Of a stretch of 64,000 nucleotides of DNA, positions 43,801 to 54,862 are shown piece by piece. Positions within the stretch are counted from its first letter, which is position 1. Every line of letters begins with the position of its first letter. The stretch is from assembly GCA_012845835.1 (NCBI GenBank), contig JABAKD010000006.1, positions 5,510,318-5,574,317 on the forward strand. The letters are read 5' to 3'. The position numbers were made by a program, and so were the translations under genes. This DNA comes from Undaria pinnatifida. Its lineage: Eukaryota; Sar; Phaeophyceae; Laminariales; Alariaceae. Below the pieces are notes generated by a model. That model ran no database searches and was not told where the DNA came from. It saw only the letters and a list, made by a program, of their open reading frames with translations.

Positions 43801-44786
43801 CCGCATGTGCACGGGATGTATCGGTTGTGCTACGAAGAATTCTCCCATCAGTCGGGCCACGTCTCCCGCGACTTCTGGCTTATCTCGGGATGAAGGCTGT
43901 GCTACTGTTGGTCGGCTTGCAAAGTAGGTATTTGCTTTCTTGTGGGTCGAGGTAATCTTTTTCGAGTCTGTCTAGAAGAACGTGCCATTGCTGTACCGTG
44001 CATTCTGTGCTTCTTCGACGGAGCGTTTCCCCACATACATGGAAGCCGTGAACGTATTGACCGCCAATCTTCCGTGCGTTGACTGGTATGAACGTGCTTA
44101 AACCTGACTGCTATACTGGAGACGCTATTTGCCCTTGCCCTCGCGGCCCCTCTGTCTGCTCTGGAATGCGCTTGTGCTCCGACTCTTGCTGTTGAGGTGA
44201 AACCCGCCCATGATGGTGGGCGGGAGCTAATGACATATTTCTGATTCTACGGGGTGTCTGCTGTACCAAACAGGTGGGTGGCCCTCCTGTTTTTGACGTC
44301 ATGATCGATCGATGCTTTTTTCGACTTTTTTCGACTAGCGTAGAACTGGGGTATTCCTGTCCTCTGCTCCTGCTAATCTTTGATGTGGTGTGAGAGTTCC
44401 GCACAACCGATGGTTCGGTTCGCAAAAACAAAAGGTAATCTTGATCTCTGTTCATACAACGCCTACGGTTCTGAACCTTCCGCAGCCTCAACGTTGTCCC
44501 GATTCACAAGAAGCATGGGTATTCCCTTCAGTCTGAAAGGCGGAGTTGTCACTATACCGGTACTTCAAACTCCCTCAAGCCCCCTCTTTCGAGTAATCTC
44601 TTCTTCTGTTCTGCGACTCTTACATACAACATGCCGGCCGGACACCTGGTTTTTGAGTCGATCTGGCTTGCCGTTCCGACGCACGCCGAGAAGGGCTAGC
44701 TGACCGCCTTCCTATTCTCTCTGATATCAGCGCATGTGCGTTCTTGGGGCGGAGGACTGACAGTGGGGGTTTGTTATGCCTGCTTG

Positions 44787-45029
44787 AGAGTTATTCTACG
44801 CTTCCAACACCAGCGATTTTCTTTAACGAACGTTTCACGGCTGCTCGACACACGGAAGGATACCGTTGAAAAAAAAACATTCACATATTTTCCTGTGCGC
44901 AAAGGTCTATTCATCGATGACGTCCGGGTGTCGAGGGACACTGCATTTCGGGAGATCCGACCGGGAGCTTGTTTTAAAACCGGCGATTTAGTTCAAGAAA
45001 AGTTGGGGGGGCTACCGCAGAACGACTCT
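44787..45029. mobile_element. M6 inverted-repeat element, copy 1
   Basis: Shares about 240 bp with 50,187-50,434 in the same orientation (TTTAACGAACGTTTCA, CTGCTCGACACA, CGATGACGTC, AAACCGGCGATTT). Ends GAGAGTTATTCTACG and CGCAGAACGACTC are imperfectly inverted. Confidence 0.6.
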
Positions 45030-46085
45030 TGAGTGGAACGATTGACGTTGCCTTTTGCTGCCCCGTACACCTGCGTTACTTCATTTGTCTCTTCCGGCCG
45101 CCACGGCCGTTGCAGAGACTCTGCTTCAAACGTTCTGCTGCGGAATGCGCTGCTTCTGCCTCTCCAAAACCGACGTTCATCAAGAAAAATGGCCGGCGGC
45201 ATCGACCCGGGTGTGGGTGCATTACGAAGTCCCACGGACAGCTCGGCGTCTGAGAAGTTACTCCACCCTTCGCTCGCCCCTGCCCCCCCTCTGGTCGGCT
45301 CTGCCTGGCAGCAGAGTCTGTGCTGTCAGTTGTTTCCACTATTGCCCGGTGCCGCTCCACCCCTGCGACCGGGCACGTGATTCCTGCTATAGCACACGAC
45401 GCTCGGCGACCGCCACCCTCCTGCTCCTCCACCTCCACTCCTTCCCCCTGCTGCTACTACTGCTGCTGCGCGGCTATCCCAGCGACCTGGTCGCGTGAAA
45501 ACGAACCGTTTGGGCTAACGTGGTGAAGGCCGCTCCACGTGTAGTTACAAGTCCCGGAAGGCGTCTTCCACTGCTGTGTTCGGCCTTTGAAGGAGGTGAC
45601 CACCTCCTTCAGCCCGACCTTGTGCGGGAACTGCCCGCTGTCACCCTGCCGTGCCCGGAGCTCCCTTCCTCTTCATCCTGCTCGTGCCTGCTGAATTTCG
45701 GCTTCCAATGGACCTTGCGCTCCATAAGGCTAAACCCGTCGTTGCCCTCCTCAATCAGCGCTCTCTATTCTTTGAAGATGGGTATCATCACGAAATTCCT
45801 TGTTCCCGAGCCTGGAGCCACGTACGTGTGCTTTCTGTACAGCTCGCGTCCTTGCACCGCGAACGCTTTCATGTCTTTGTGGAGGCCGATGTTCATGTTT
45901 GCAAGCAGCAGCAGCTGTCGAATCTCCACCGAGTGCTCCGTCAGAGTGTGGAAATGTCAGCATAGATACATCTCCACCAGCATCTGCGCTCTATTCAATT
46001 CAGAGCGCAACGCAGTGGCCGTCTGCCGGCAGGAAGTCGGGACGACAACTAGACTAATGTGGCGAAGTGTACCTCGGCGGACTTC
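45030..46085 (-). pseudogene. Retroelement-like coding debris
   Basis: Minus-strand frame: LVVVPTSCRQTATALRSELN, a stop, then TEHSVEIRQLLLLANMNIGL, HKDMKAFAVQGRELYRKHTY, VAPGSGTRNFVMIPIFK, a stop, then EEGNDGFSLMERKVHWKPKF. Normal composition, with in-frame stops. Gag-like by context only; no zinc knuckle seen. The plus-strand frames here are its antisense. Confidence 0.4.
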
Positions 46086-46649
46086 GCCATCGGCGTCTCT
46101 CCTATTGCCACGGGGGGAAAAAAATACTCGACTGAGATTTCGGACAAGGACGTCAGATTCTTGATGGCGTCATATATTATAAAAGTTAAAATACACTCCA
46201 GCTGTGAGATCGAATATTTCGTCGAAACTCATCTTTGCAAGCTGTGTGTGATATTCCGATCGCGCGTATTACGAGTTGTGTGTCCGCATTAAGGATATAG
46301 GTCGGCGACTCCCCTTGCGACTACAGTGTAGCTATCAGGGTCAACAGGGTGATGTTAGGCAGTCTGTGCGCGGAAACTATAAAACCCGTCTCTGAGGGGG
46401 ACAAAATCTGACAGCTGTGGAAGGAAATGCATCAGTTTATCAAGTGAACCCTGAAGTCGAATATCCGGTGAGGGGAGGGCGGAGTTTTCAAGGACGTGGG
46501 GGCCTGATTTTGATCAAAAGGGGGGCGGGAGGGGGGGCGGGAGGGGGGACGGCTGGGGCAGGTCAATTTGAGCGTGGAAACTATAAATCCTTCTTGTGGG
46601 GAAGGGGGAGGGAATGTGGCGGGGGGGGCGGGCGGCGGGGGGGAAGGGC

Positions 46650-47390
46650 TTTAGGTCGCATAGATGTAGGGGTTTGCTATACGCGTGGTGCTAGGTCTAG
46701 GCGATGGTGCGGGTGGTGGAGAAGGAGGGGGCGTTGAGGGCGGGGGTGGGTGGGAATTGCAGCAGCGGCATGGACGGCTCTAAAAAGATTACGAGGCAAT
46801 ATCCAGGGCGTGGAAGTGTTTATTACTCTGGCGGATTTCGATATTAGGTGGGACGTTTAAGCGAGAGGAAGCGAGGAGAAAAAAAAAAAGAAGGGGGCGG
46901 GGGAGGGGAGGGGGGGGGGGGGGGTCAAGAGGTTTAGGTCACATATAATATTAAAAATACACTCCAGCTATGGGATCAAGGATTTGGTTGACACTGATCT
47001 TCGCAACATTGTGTGTGATCCTCCGATCGCGCGTATTAATAACATATGTAGGGGCTTGCTATACGCGCGGTGCTGGGTCTAGGCGATCGTGCGGGGTGTG
47101 GGGAAGGAGGGGGCGTTGGAGGGGGGGAGGGGGGATGAATGGAAGCTACGTCATGGATGGCTAGAAAGATAATGACGTGGTATCAATTGCTTAGAAGTGT
47201 TTATTACTCTGGCCGATTTCGATTGTAAGTGGGGCGTTTAAACGAATTGGGCGGGGAACAAATAAAGGGGGGGGGGGGGGGGGAGGGCGGAGATGAGTTG
47301 GAGCTACGGCATGGATGGCTAGATGGATAATGAGATGATATCAGCTGGCTGGTAGTGTTTTCTACTCTGGCAGATTTTCATATATATGTC
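46650..47390. repeat. Subterminal tandem repeats, ~300 bp, 2.5 units
   Basis: GCTATACGCG(T/C)GGTGCT, GAAGTGTTTATTACTCTGGC and GACGTTTAA words recur at 46.66-46.93, 46.93-47.27 and 47.28-47.39 kb, with G-rich tracts. The second unit again begins with the terminal TACACTCCAGCTATGGGATC. Confidence 0.65.
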
Positions 47391-48240
47391 AAACGTGAAC
47401 CCATGCACGATGGACCATAGGTCTTCGATAAGTTTCTTCCAAGACTTTGAAGCCGCCACGGGCGATGAACAATTTATGGTCCGTTGTTTGTCTGCCAGAG
47501 GTCAACCTCCTGCTTGGCGTTTGCCTTGACTCTTGCGGTGACCGCGGCCTGCTGGATTGTGTCTTTGGCACTCGGGTCAAGTTGTGGCCACCCCCTACAA
47601 GGTGAACAGCTACCTGCAGGGGCTGGCGTCCCGGCTGTATCTATTGTTGTTGATGTTCTGCTGCTGCTGAGGCTGCGACTGATTGTTATCGACGTTTGCA
47701 AACCGCGCAGAGATCGCCTGTTGACTCGGACTCTCTGCAACCCTGCAACAGAGCCACGACTGCTGGGTTTGCTGCTGCGACAACCAGGACGTTTCACGCC
47801 GTTGACTTGAGCGGCGGCCTGTGCAGGGGCGTCTCCTTCGTCTCCGTGCACCTCTCCAAGATCGATGTGCCCATGTTTGTCCATCACCAACTAGCCCACC
47901 TGTCTCGAGTTGGCGCCCCCGAGGAAGGTCGATCAGTTCAAATGTGCACACTACTGACTACTTTCACTCCTGTGATGCTACGAGCTCTCTCTTCCCGATG
48001 CCACAGACGACCATCTCTGGCAAGCGCAGCAGCTCTTGTGTCCCTACTCCCTGGCTACGTATCGTATGTTTGTATTTTTCTTCTCTCGGAACTCCAGCGA
48101 ATTTGGCGTCTATCAGAATCCCATCCGCACCTCCACAAACCCCACTTTTGTCCCACCTAGAATTACACGGTTTTACTGCTGTCCGGTCGTGGCTTCGCGA
48201 CTCCTACAATAGTACTCGTAGAGGGCGCGCACAGTAGCGT
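47391..48240 (-). pseudogene. Retroelement-like coding debris
   Basis: The minus strand reads LYEYYCRSREATTGQQ, VILGGTKVGFVEVRMGF, TPNSLEFRER, then Gln/Asn-rich sequence and ARGGFKVLEETYRRPMVHRA in shifting frames with several stops. Possibly the gag of the Ty3 element on the same strand; not proven. Confidence 0.35.
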
Positions 48241-48559
48241 ACACAAGACAATCGTCTGCTGTGGCCTGAAGCTGCTGCTCATGTCATGGGCGAACGTCGC
48301 GCGCCAAGACGCTGCAGTTGAGGTGGTTCTGCTGTATGAGGTGCTTGTACGTTGACAATGTGCACAGGTGGGTTGCTTGTATAGCTTGGATTCTGTACAC
48401 GGAGTGCAGTATTTGATGAGGCATGTGTGTGGTTGTATTTGAAGTGGGTGTACAAGGCAGGAAACCTAATACAAGAAACAGGACTGCTGAGCTAGGTTGG
48501 ATTTCTTATTTGAGAATGGATGCGTTCTCTACACAAACATCGGGAGAAAACGTCTCCCA

Positions 48560-48750
48560 AACTTCTGACCCCATTTCGTGGCCTGTGTCTTCTTCACATC
48601 AAACATATATTTCTACCCATCTACATCCAGCATAACCAGTGCCCGTGCCGATGCCTCCTAGAGAGACGAGCTCTGCTACTGCTGTGGTCACTGACTACGA
48701 GGCAGACTCTAATTTCGTAACAAAAATCACATTGCAAATACAGCAAGGTG
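48560..48750 (+). repeat. Dispersed repeat (CAGTGCCCGTGCCGATG type)
   Basis: AACCAGTGCCCGTGCCGATG then AGAGACGAGCTCTG and CATTGCAAATACAGCAAGG, shared with 55.4 kb. Confidence 0.6.
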
Positions 48751-48885
48751 ATTCATTAAATGGCTAAACACGTCAGCTGCGAGTTCGATAAATTCAATGG
48801 GTTAATTGCCCATTGGTGAGGCAATTGCGACCATATCAAGGCCTTACCGTAATAGCCCACCCTACTGAGTAGCATATGCAGAAAT

Positions 48886-49545
48886 ATGGGAAATTCGGGG
48901 AAACCTCTGTTGTACGAACTAGAACAAGAGTCGAAGATACGGCTCATCAAATCCCACTCAAAATCTACTCCCGCACCTTTGACGGATAGGCTCTGCAGCC
49001 GGGAAAAACGCGAAGGATTGCAATTGAGGGAAACCCTTAGGCACCATGACATGGGAAACCAAGCCAAAAATCTCTCGCGGACCACCGGCATGGCGGGGGA
49101 GGAATTGAGAAAACGACACAAATACCCAATGGAAGTTGACACTACCTACAGCCCCGCAAGGAAGGGGGAGAAGCGTCTAGCTCAAAATGTAGAACAAAGA
49201 CAACACAACAAAATAACAAACAGTCTTGTGCCATGCTATGAGTGGACAGGATATCCTGGCCGCCCCCCTGGATCGGGGCTGAGGAGGGCATCGGCAGGGC
49301 GAAATCTGAACGAACATGGAGAATTGACATTTTTGTGCCCCAAACAGCAACCTGAAGACCCAGTAGACCCTGACCCGAAACTGAGCGGGGGGGGGCAGCA
49401 GCAGGACTATTTTGTTTTTTCGTAGGAACCGCCCCAAACCCAGTCGAAACGCGGGAAACACCACAAACAACCCAAGGAGAAGAATTCCAAATCTCGTGAA
49501 CCAGAACAAGAACGGAAACATGTCGAGGCGGCGGCGGCGGCTTGA
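48886..49545 (+). CDS. Gag-like ORF with an in-frame TAG
   Basis: ATG at 48,886, 179 codons (MGNSGKPLLYELEQESKIRL ...), TAG at 49,423, then 39 more codons in the same frame (EPPQTQSKRGKHHKQPKEKN, REPEQERKHVEAAAAA) to TGA at 49,543. Lys/Arg/Gln-rich composition continues through the TAG, which suggests one original reading frame; the basic tail is nucleocapsid-like. It starts MGNS, an N-myristoylation-like context. No CCHC knuckle. Opposite strand to the Ty3 remains. Could be the gag of another element or a host gene fragment. Confidence 0.35.
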
Positions 49546-49913
49546 AAGTCAACTAACGACGGCCACGCCTTAAAATTCACACCTACGTTACGTTGAATCC
49601 CCCGAAGGAAGGCGCTGGCGACGTGGACCTGAAGACACCAAGAGCCTCGTACGTCCCCCGTCAAAGTCGTGTAGCGCGCCGGGGGGAGAGGTAGTTTAAT
49701 CGGCCCTGAGTCGTCCAAAAATCGGACCAGATACACCCCATCCTCAGTCGTACGCGCGCTGATTGTCAAAAACCGCCACAACCCATCGCCGCCCTTTTAC
49801 CAAACGTGGACTCTCTTAGAGAGTACTGTGACGTGGAAGCGACTAACCCACTCCGTGCGCGTGACGCAAGCGTTGCTGGGCGCCCAAGACGATTGCCTTT
49901 GTTCCGAGAAAGC

Positions 49914-50200
49914 TCACACTATGCCGCACCAATGCGCATTCGGCGGTAAAAGGCGGTTGGTTTGTCGGCACTGGTCCGGGGCGCCGGCCCAATAACGCAG
50001 AATGTGAATGAGGGAGTGTTGGAGGCCCATTTCCCGTTCCCAGGATGATTCAGGGAGTCCCATCCAAAGCGTCTTGTATAGCACCGCGATGACGCCACCT
50101 CGCCCGCGGACCGACTGATGCCCGGTGATCTTATCCACTTCAAGTCTTTGGAGAGGAGCCGCAAAGTCGTCTTGAGTGACGTATTGACTGATTCTTTGAT
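49914..50200 (-). pseudogene. Chromodomain-like module of the Ty3 element
   Basis: YVTQDDFAAPLQRLEVDKIT, GHQSVRGRGGVIAVLYKTLW, SSWEREMGLQHSLIHILRYW. This has the beta-beta-beta-alpha plan of a chromodomain, with W-E-R-E replacing the usual W-E-P. Ends at a stop near 49,914. Confidence 0.65.
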
Positions 50201-50434
50201 AGCCCCCCCATACAACAACGATGTTTTTTAACGAACGTTTCATGGCTGCTCGACACAAATAAGGGTGTTTCTTTAGAAACGTCTCCGTATATTTTCCTGT
50301 TGGCAATTTTTTTTCGAACACGATGACGTCGGGGTGGCAAGGGACACCGTATTTCAGGAGGTGCGGCCGGGAGTTGGTTTCAAAACCGGTGATTTCGTGA
50401 AATAAGTGTTGGGGGGGCTACCATAGAATGACTC
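50187..50434. mobile_element. M6 element, copy 2, inserted in the Ty3 polyprotein
   Basis: Ends ATTCTTTGATAGCCCCCCC and GGGGGGGCTACCATAGAAT are inverted (17 of 19 bases by eye). It lies between the integrase C-terminus and the chromodomain. No clear target duplication. Confidence 0.65.
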
Positions 50435-50479
50435 TAGTACGGAGGGGTTTATTGGAAAAGTTGTTGAGGACAACCTGCG

Positions 50480-50790
50480 TCAGTCCCGCCGGTAGGTATT
50501 TGGACATGTCGCTGCTGTCGTGAGGATTCTGGCACAGGGCTTGCAGCGTTCGATCGCCACTCGCCGGCGAGCATCCGAACATGGTAAGTCGGAAGGGAGA
50601 TCCAAATAAAGGAGGTTATCGATGAGGGGCGAGCTGTCCGGGGTGTTGGCGAAGGAGCAGAAACCAGCTGCTAGGATATGATAAGGGCCTGTCCAGTTAA
50701 GCACGAGAGTAGCCTTGAGTACTTTTGCGTCGGTGTTGGCTCCTGGCGGACGATAGAAGCTGAGTTGTACACCCGTGCCCAACCAACCAC
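50480..50790 (-). pseudogene. Ty3 integrase C-terminal region
   Basis: FYRPPGANTDAKVLKATLVL, NWTGPYHILAAG (the GPF/Y-type module), LIDNLLYLDLPSDLP and RVAIERCKPC, then a stop. Confidence 0.7.
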
Positions 50791-50979
50791 GGCGAACTTG
50801 GAGACGGGGCGCAGCGCGTCGGCGAGAACATGGTGTTTGCGAAGATTATCGTGATCACGCTGCTGTCGATCTGTAGGCAGATCGCCATAGGCCAGATGGT
50901 CGCGGGCCAAACTATGGTGTCCCGCGACTCCAGAGCGTCCGAAAGCTGTCAGAGGGAGACGTGAAATTCTACCCAGATG

Positions 50980-51720
50980 TGGACCTCGTTGGGGGCCAAA
51001 TCCGTCGCAGCCGCGCTAACCAAATTGTGGTACGCGAACTCGACGTATGGGAGCTGCTAACCCATATCGTCTCTTGACGTTCGTCGAGAATCATAGCCAG
51101 TATTTGGGCCATGGTCTGGTTCACTCGCTCAACGCCTCCGTTGCCGTTTGGATGGTAGGAACTTGTAACAAGTTTATGGCCCTCCAAAAGCTGATAAACA
51201 GCTTGTCAAATCTTGGAGCGAAACTGAGACCGTTGCCCGAGAGGATGGTGCATGGGCATCCCCAGAGAGGAAACTTTATTTATTGTCCAGGATGTTGGCC
51301 GGGCCCTCAGCGTTGAACTCTGCGACGGTGATGATGAAGATGTCGGCCCGACGGCTGAAACGGTCGGTGGCGAACAAGATGTAACGGTTACCTCGCTGCG
51401 TGACTGGAAGAGGGTCGAAATAGTCGGCGCTAATGGCGGTGCCGGGACCTTCCGGCAGAGGCATGGAGATGATCGGCGATCGAACAGTCGGTCGTGGGGC
51501 TTTCCGCGCTTGGCACTTGAACAGTGTCGAACCCACTACCAGGTGCGTACACGTTCATACCTATCAACCAGAAAAAACGCTCCAGCATGCTCAGCGTGCG
51601 CGCGGTCCAAGGTGGCAAGAGACCGTCGCACGACAAGTTTGAATTATCCAAGGGCGCATGGGCAGTGGCACGTAAATGCGAATAGGCTCGTCGTTCAACA
51701 ACCAAGCTGCTCACCCCACC
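50980..51720 (-). pseudogene. Ty3 integrase zinc region and catalytic core
   Basis: RTLSMLERFFWLIGMNVY in one frame, then after a shift KCQARKAPRPT, AISADYFDPLPVTQRGNRYI and FATDRFSRRADIF (first catalytic Asp block), and further on HKLVTSSYHPNGNGGVERVN, the Gly-rich/Glu block. At least two frameshifts. Confidence 0.8.
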
Positions 51721-52325
51721 GAGTTAGGCGCGTCAAGCGTCGGCGGCGGCGTCGGGTTACGGAGGAGTAATACGATATCGTCGTCGGTTGTGCGTAGGTG
51801 ACCTATATTTGCCAGCTCTTGGATGTCCGAAAGGGGGGGACGCTTGTGCGAGGGGTGGCGCGAAAGAAGGCCGGGTGGCAGCGGCTGATAGTGCTGTAGC
51901 GCATAGTGGCATGGCACGTTGGCTCAGCCTTGTGTTCTCTCTCCCAATCGGCATGCAAAAATCGAGCGACGAAATCAGCGAACTGCAGTTCTTCAACGTT
52001 GCCAAGGGCGTCTAACTTTGTGGGTGCAGTTGGCGTGTCACCAGGAGTGGACGGAAGTCGTAATAGAGGAGTCCCAATAGGACCTGCGGCCACGGTCGGA
52101 CGGAATCGGTAACGTGGGGGCAGCAGAGGCGGTAGGAGAAAGGGTAGCGGCGGTGGACGCGATCGGCATAATCGTGGTGACGAACTGACTGCTGAGCCGG
52201 AAGGGCACGTGCTTTTTCCGTCTCTGATTATCTCGAATACAAACCGCCATCCTATCAATACAAAAAGGGGACAACTCCCCGTTGGTGAGGTAATGACGGC
52301 CATTTCAAGGCCGTTACATAACACA

Positions 52326-52775
52326 GGTTGTTATGATTCGTCAGTGTTAGCAAGAAGTTGTCAATAATAATGGTGGATGCTATAGTCCAGTCTACGTACT
52401 TTTTCCCAACGCAGTGAGTTGTAATGATTGGTCAGTGCTAATAGTCAACATAATACACATACAACAGTTTAAATGCAATCTTAACAAAAGTAATAACGAT
52501 ACTGTTGAAAGTGGTATGATAGTTGCTATATACGTACTTTATCCCAAGATATCGTAAGCTGTGATGACTCGTCAGTGAGTGTTAATAACAACACGTTAGA
52601 CGCATACCCGATACAGCAGTAATGGAACTGTATGGCAATAACGTGATAACGGTACTAGCCTAACCATAATGGTACACATAAGTAAGTGTAGACTATAGAC
52701 TATTGTTGAGGTAAAAAAGTTTTGTTGCGATTCGCCAGTGTGAAGTTGGCCATGCAACGCCAACCGCAATGAGCG
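52326..52775. repeat. ~110-120-bp degenerate tandem repeat
   Basis: GTTATGATTCGTCAGTGTTA and related words at about 52,330, 52,420, 52,560 and 52,725, alternating with TACGTACTTTATCCCAA. Related to 14.39 kb. Confidence 0.6.
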
Positions 52776-52861
52776 CAGTGGTGGGCAGAAAACACGAAAA
52801 CGTGCAAGCCAGCACACCAGCCTATTTGCAGTAACATGTATATATATACCCCAGGATATAC

Positions 52862-53285
52862 ATGATAAACTGATGCATTCTTTCCAAAACCGTCACATTT
52901 ATCCCCTCAAAATAATGTATAGTTTCCACGCACAGATTGAGCTGCCCCACACGCCCCACCCCCGCCCCAACCCCCCCCCTATGATAAACTGGTGCATTTT
53001 TTTTCTTTTATTTCTTTCCCAAAACCGTCAGATTTATCCCCTTAAAAGGATTTATAGCTTCCACGCACAAATTGCCCCCCCGTCCCCCCCCCCTTCCCCC
53101 CCGCCTCCAACCCCGCTCGCTTTCGATCAAAATCAGGCCCCCACGTCCTTCAAAACTCCGCCCCCCCCCTCACCGGATATTCGACTTACATAATGATAAA
53201 CGGATGCATTTCCCTCCACAGCAGCTGTCAGATTTGGTCCCCCTCAGAAACGGGTTTTATAGTTTCCGCGCACAGACTGACTAAC
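52862..53285. repeat. Subterminal tandem repeats of the right inverted end
   Basis: GATAAAC(T/G)GATGCATTT, CCGTCAGATTTATCCCC and TATAGTTTCCACGCACAGA recur three times, with C-rich spacers. Confidence 0.7.
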
Positions 53286-53499
53286 GTCACCCTGTTGACC
53301 CTGATAGCTACACTGTAGTTGTGAGGGGAGTCGCCAGCCTATATCCTTAATGAGGACACACAATTCGTAATACGCGCGATCGGAGTATCACACACAGCTT
53401 GCAAAGATGAGTTTCGACGAAATCTTCGATCTCACAGCTGGAGTGTATTTTCATTTTTTTATAATATACATAGTCTATACTCAACACTACTATCAATAG

Positions 53500-54184
53500 A
53501 AGAGAGTTAACCTTTTAGCACCGCAGTCCCAACGTGGGGAGAACAATTATTTATTTTGAGTTAGGCTAGGAAAATATTATAGGCGTTGAAAATGGGTTGA
53601 GCGCGTTTCTGCCTAGTCTGTGTCCTATACTCCGCGTCTTCGACGGCGGCAGTGTCCGTGCCGGCATCATCATCACCTCAATAAGCCAAGGGTAACCCAA
53701 AAACACATAATGGAAAGGGCAAAAATAGTAAAAGGGCAAAAGGAATGGATGGTTGGGAAAAGGGGAAGGTTCAGCAAGAATCCGCACGCCAGCCGTACGT
53801 AGTGAGTAGTGTTAAGGTATTAGTGGGGTATTAGTCCGTTTGACCAAACGAAGCCTTATAACAGTAGTACAGCAGTAGTAGTATCGCTCTCGACACTTCA
53901 CTCCAGAGGGGGATGGAGCAGGCGGTCTAAAAGTCAGTAATAACAAAAAGCAAGAACAAAACACAAGGTAGTCGCAGTAGTACTGTTGTACGTAGTTACC
54001 GTACGTATCCTTGCACGGCCTGTGTGTGTTGCAAGGATGTGTTTCAGATTTGCACGTGAATTCACTACCAGCGATCTATTACGTATGGGGCTCCATGTGT
54101 AGACTAGACTATGTATGTGCAGGTCGGCACAAAACGACGTGTGTGTATGTGCGGTCCCCAGACCCACCCGGCTCCAGACGTATC
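53500..54184. other. Repeat unit near 53.5 kb, solo TRIM fragment, no gene
   Basis: CACCGCAGTCCCAACGTGGG at 53,520 is the dispersed unit also at 6.6 and 19.9 kb. GTTAAGGTATTAGTGGGGTA at 53,811-53,860 is the start of a TRIM terminal repeat without the rest. Confidence 0.5.
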
Positions 54185-54225
54185 CTGACCCCAACTTTAA
54201 CCCTAACCCTAACCTTAACCCTCCG
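54185..54225. repeat. Interstitial telomere-like repeat
   Basis: CCCTAACCCTAACCTTAACC. Short, so not a chromosome end. Confidence 0.8.
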
Positions 54226-54764
54226 AGGGCTAGAGGTCGGCACAAGGTTGGCAGGGGCACCCCTGCCACACGTCATCGATGACAATTAAGCTTCACGTGC
54301 ACATACTATACATCTTCTAATAAACATTGCACGTACGCGTGAATTATACGGTATAAACGGCCTATCAATGTAGCTGACTCTACCCGGGGTACCACTAATT
54401 GAAGTAGCTCACGCCCTCTCTTGGCGCTATGTAAAACTATCCTAGGTATAGTACGGTAAACGCCTTCCTCTTCTCTCTGGTTGCTGGCCATATTCGGTTT
54501 CGCACAACCACCGCAACAATTTCAATGCACGCACGAAAGATAGGGAGCTCGCCTAAAACGATCTGTTTTTTTTACTCGCGCGGATATTTGGGGCGGTAGG
54601 CTGTCCGCCTTTGCGAGATAGGAAGCACTTCCTGGGATCAAGGTACGGGCGTAGACCCAACCCAACCCGTAACCCTGCTGTCTAGTTCTGACCCGAGTTT
54701 AGCTTACAGTTCCTTGAAGGCTGTCCGCTAAGGAACAAGAGTGCCGTCAACGGACATCTTTGAT

Positions 54765-54862
54765 ATGGAATGGTATGATATGATTTGTGTATGGAATGTA
54801 ATGCTATGGTATGGTGTGGTACGTCATGGTATGGTATGGTATGGAATGGTAAGGAAGGCCTG
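54765..54862. repeat. (GGTAT)n-like microsatellite
   Basis: GGTATGATATG and TGGTATGGTATGGTATGGAA units. Confidence 0.8.

Larger units (their letters stand above)
40900..44500 (-). mobile_element. DIRS-like tyrosine-recombinase retroelement, decayed
   Basis: In minus-strand order: a possible gag-like stretch (44.49-44.11 kb), reverse transcriptase (43.8-43.18), RNase H (42.62-42.12), tyrosine recombinase (42.07-40.95). RT + RNase H + YR without an integrase is the DIRS plan. Frameshifts and stops separate the parts. Terminal repeats were not identified. Confidence 0.75.
49400..52325 (-). mobile_element. Ty3-type chromodomain retroelement, pol 3' half, decayed
   Basis: Minus-strand order: post-RT linker (52.3-51.75; DWEREHKAEPTCHATMRY), integrase zinc region and core (51.72-50.98), integrase C-terminal part (50.79-50.48), M6 insertion (50.43-50.19), chromodomain (50.15-49.98), tail (49.78-49.56). 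Protease and RT are absent and no LTR is recognised. It lies inside the 46.2-53.5-kb unit. Confidence 0.75.
46173..53468. mobile_element. 7.3-kb unit bounded by ~350-bp inverted repeats
   Basis: Left 46,173-46,520 and right 53,122-53,468 are inverted and about 90% identical by eye: TACACTCCAGCTGTGAGATC, GTGTGTGATATTCCGATCGC, TAGCTATCAGGGTCAACAGG, CCTGATTTTGATC. Outer ends are TATATTATAAAA. A DNA transposon with long inverted ends and subterminal tandem repeats fits best. A transposase was not seen; the interior is mostly Ty3 remains, so autonomous function is unlikely. Confidence 0.65.

Noticed and set aside
54185-54225. Chromosome end
   Set aside because: Only three or four telomere-like units, with unique sequence on both sides.
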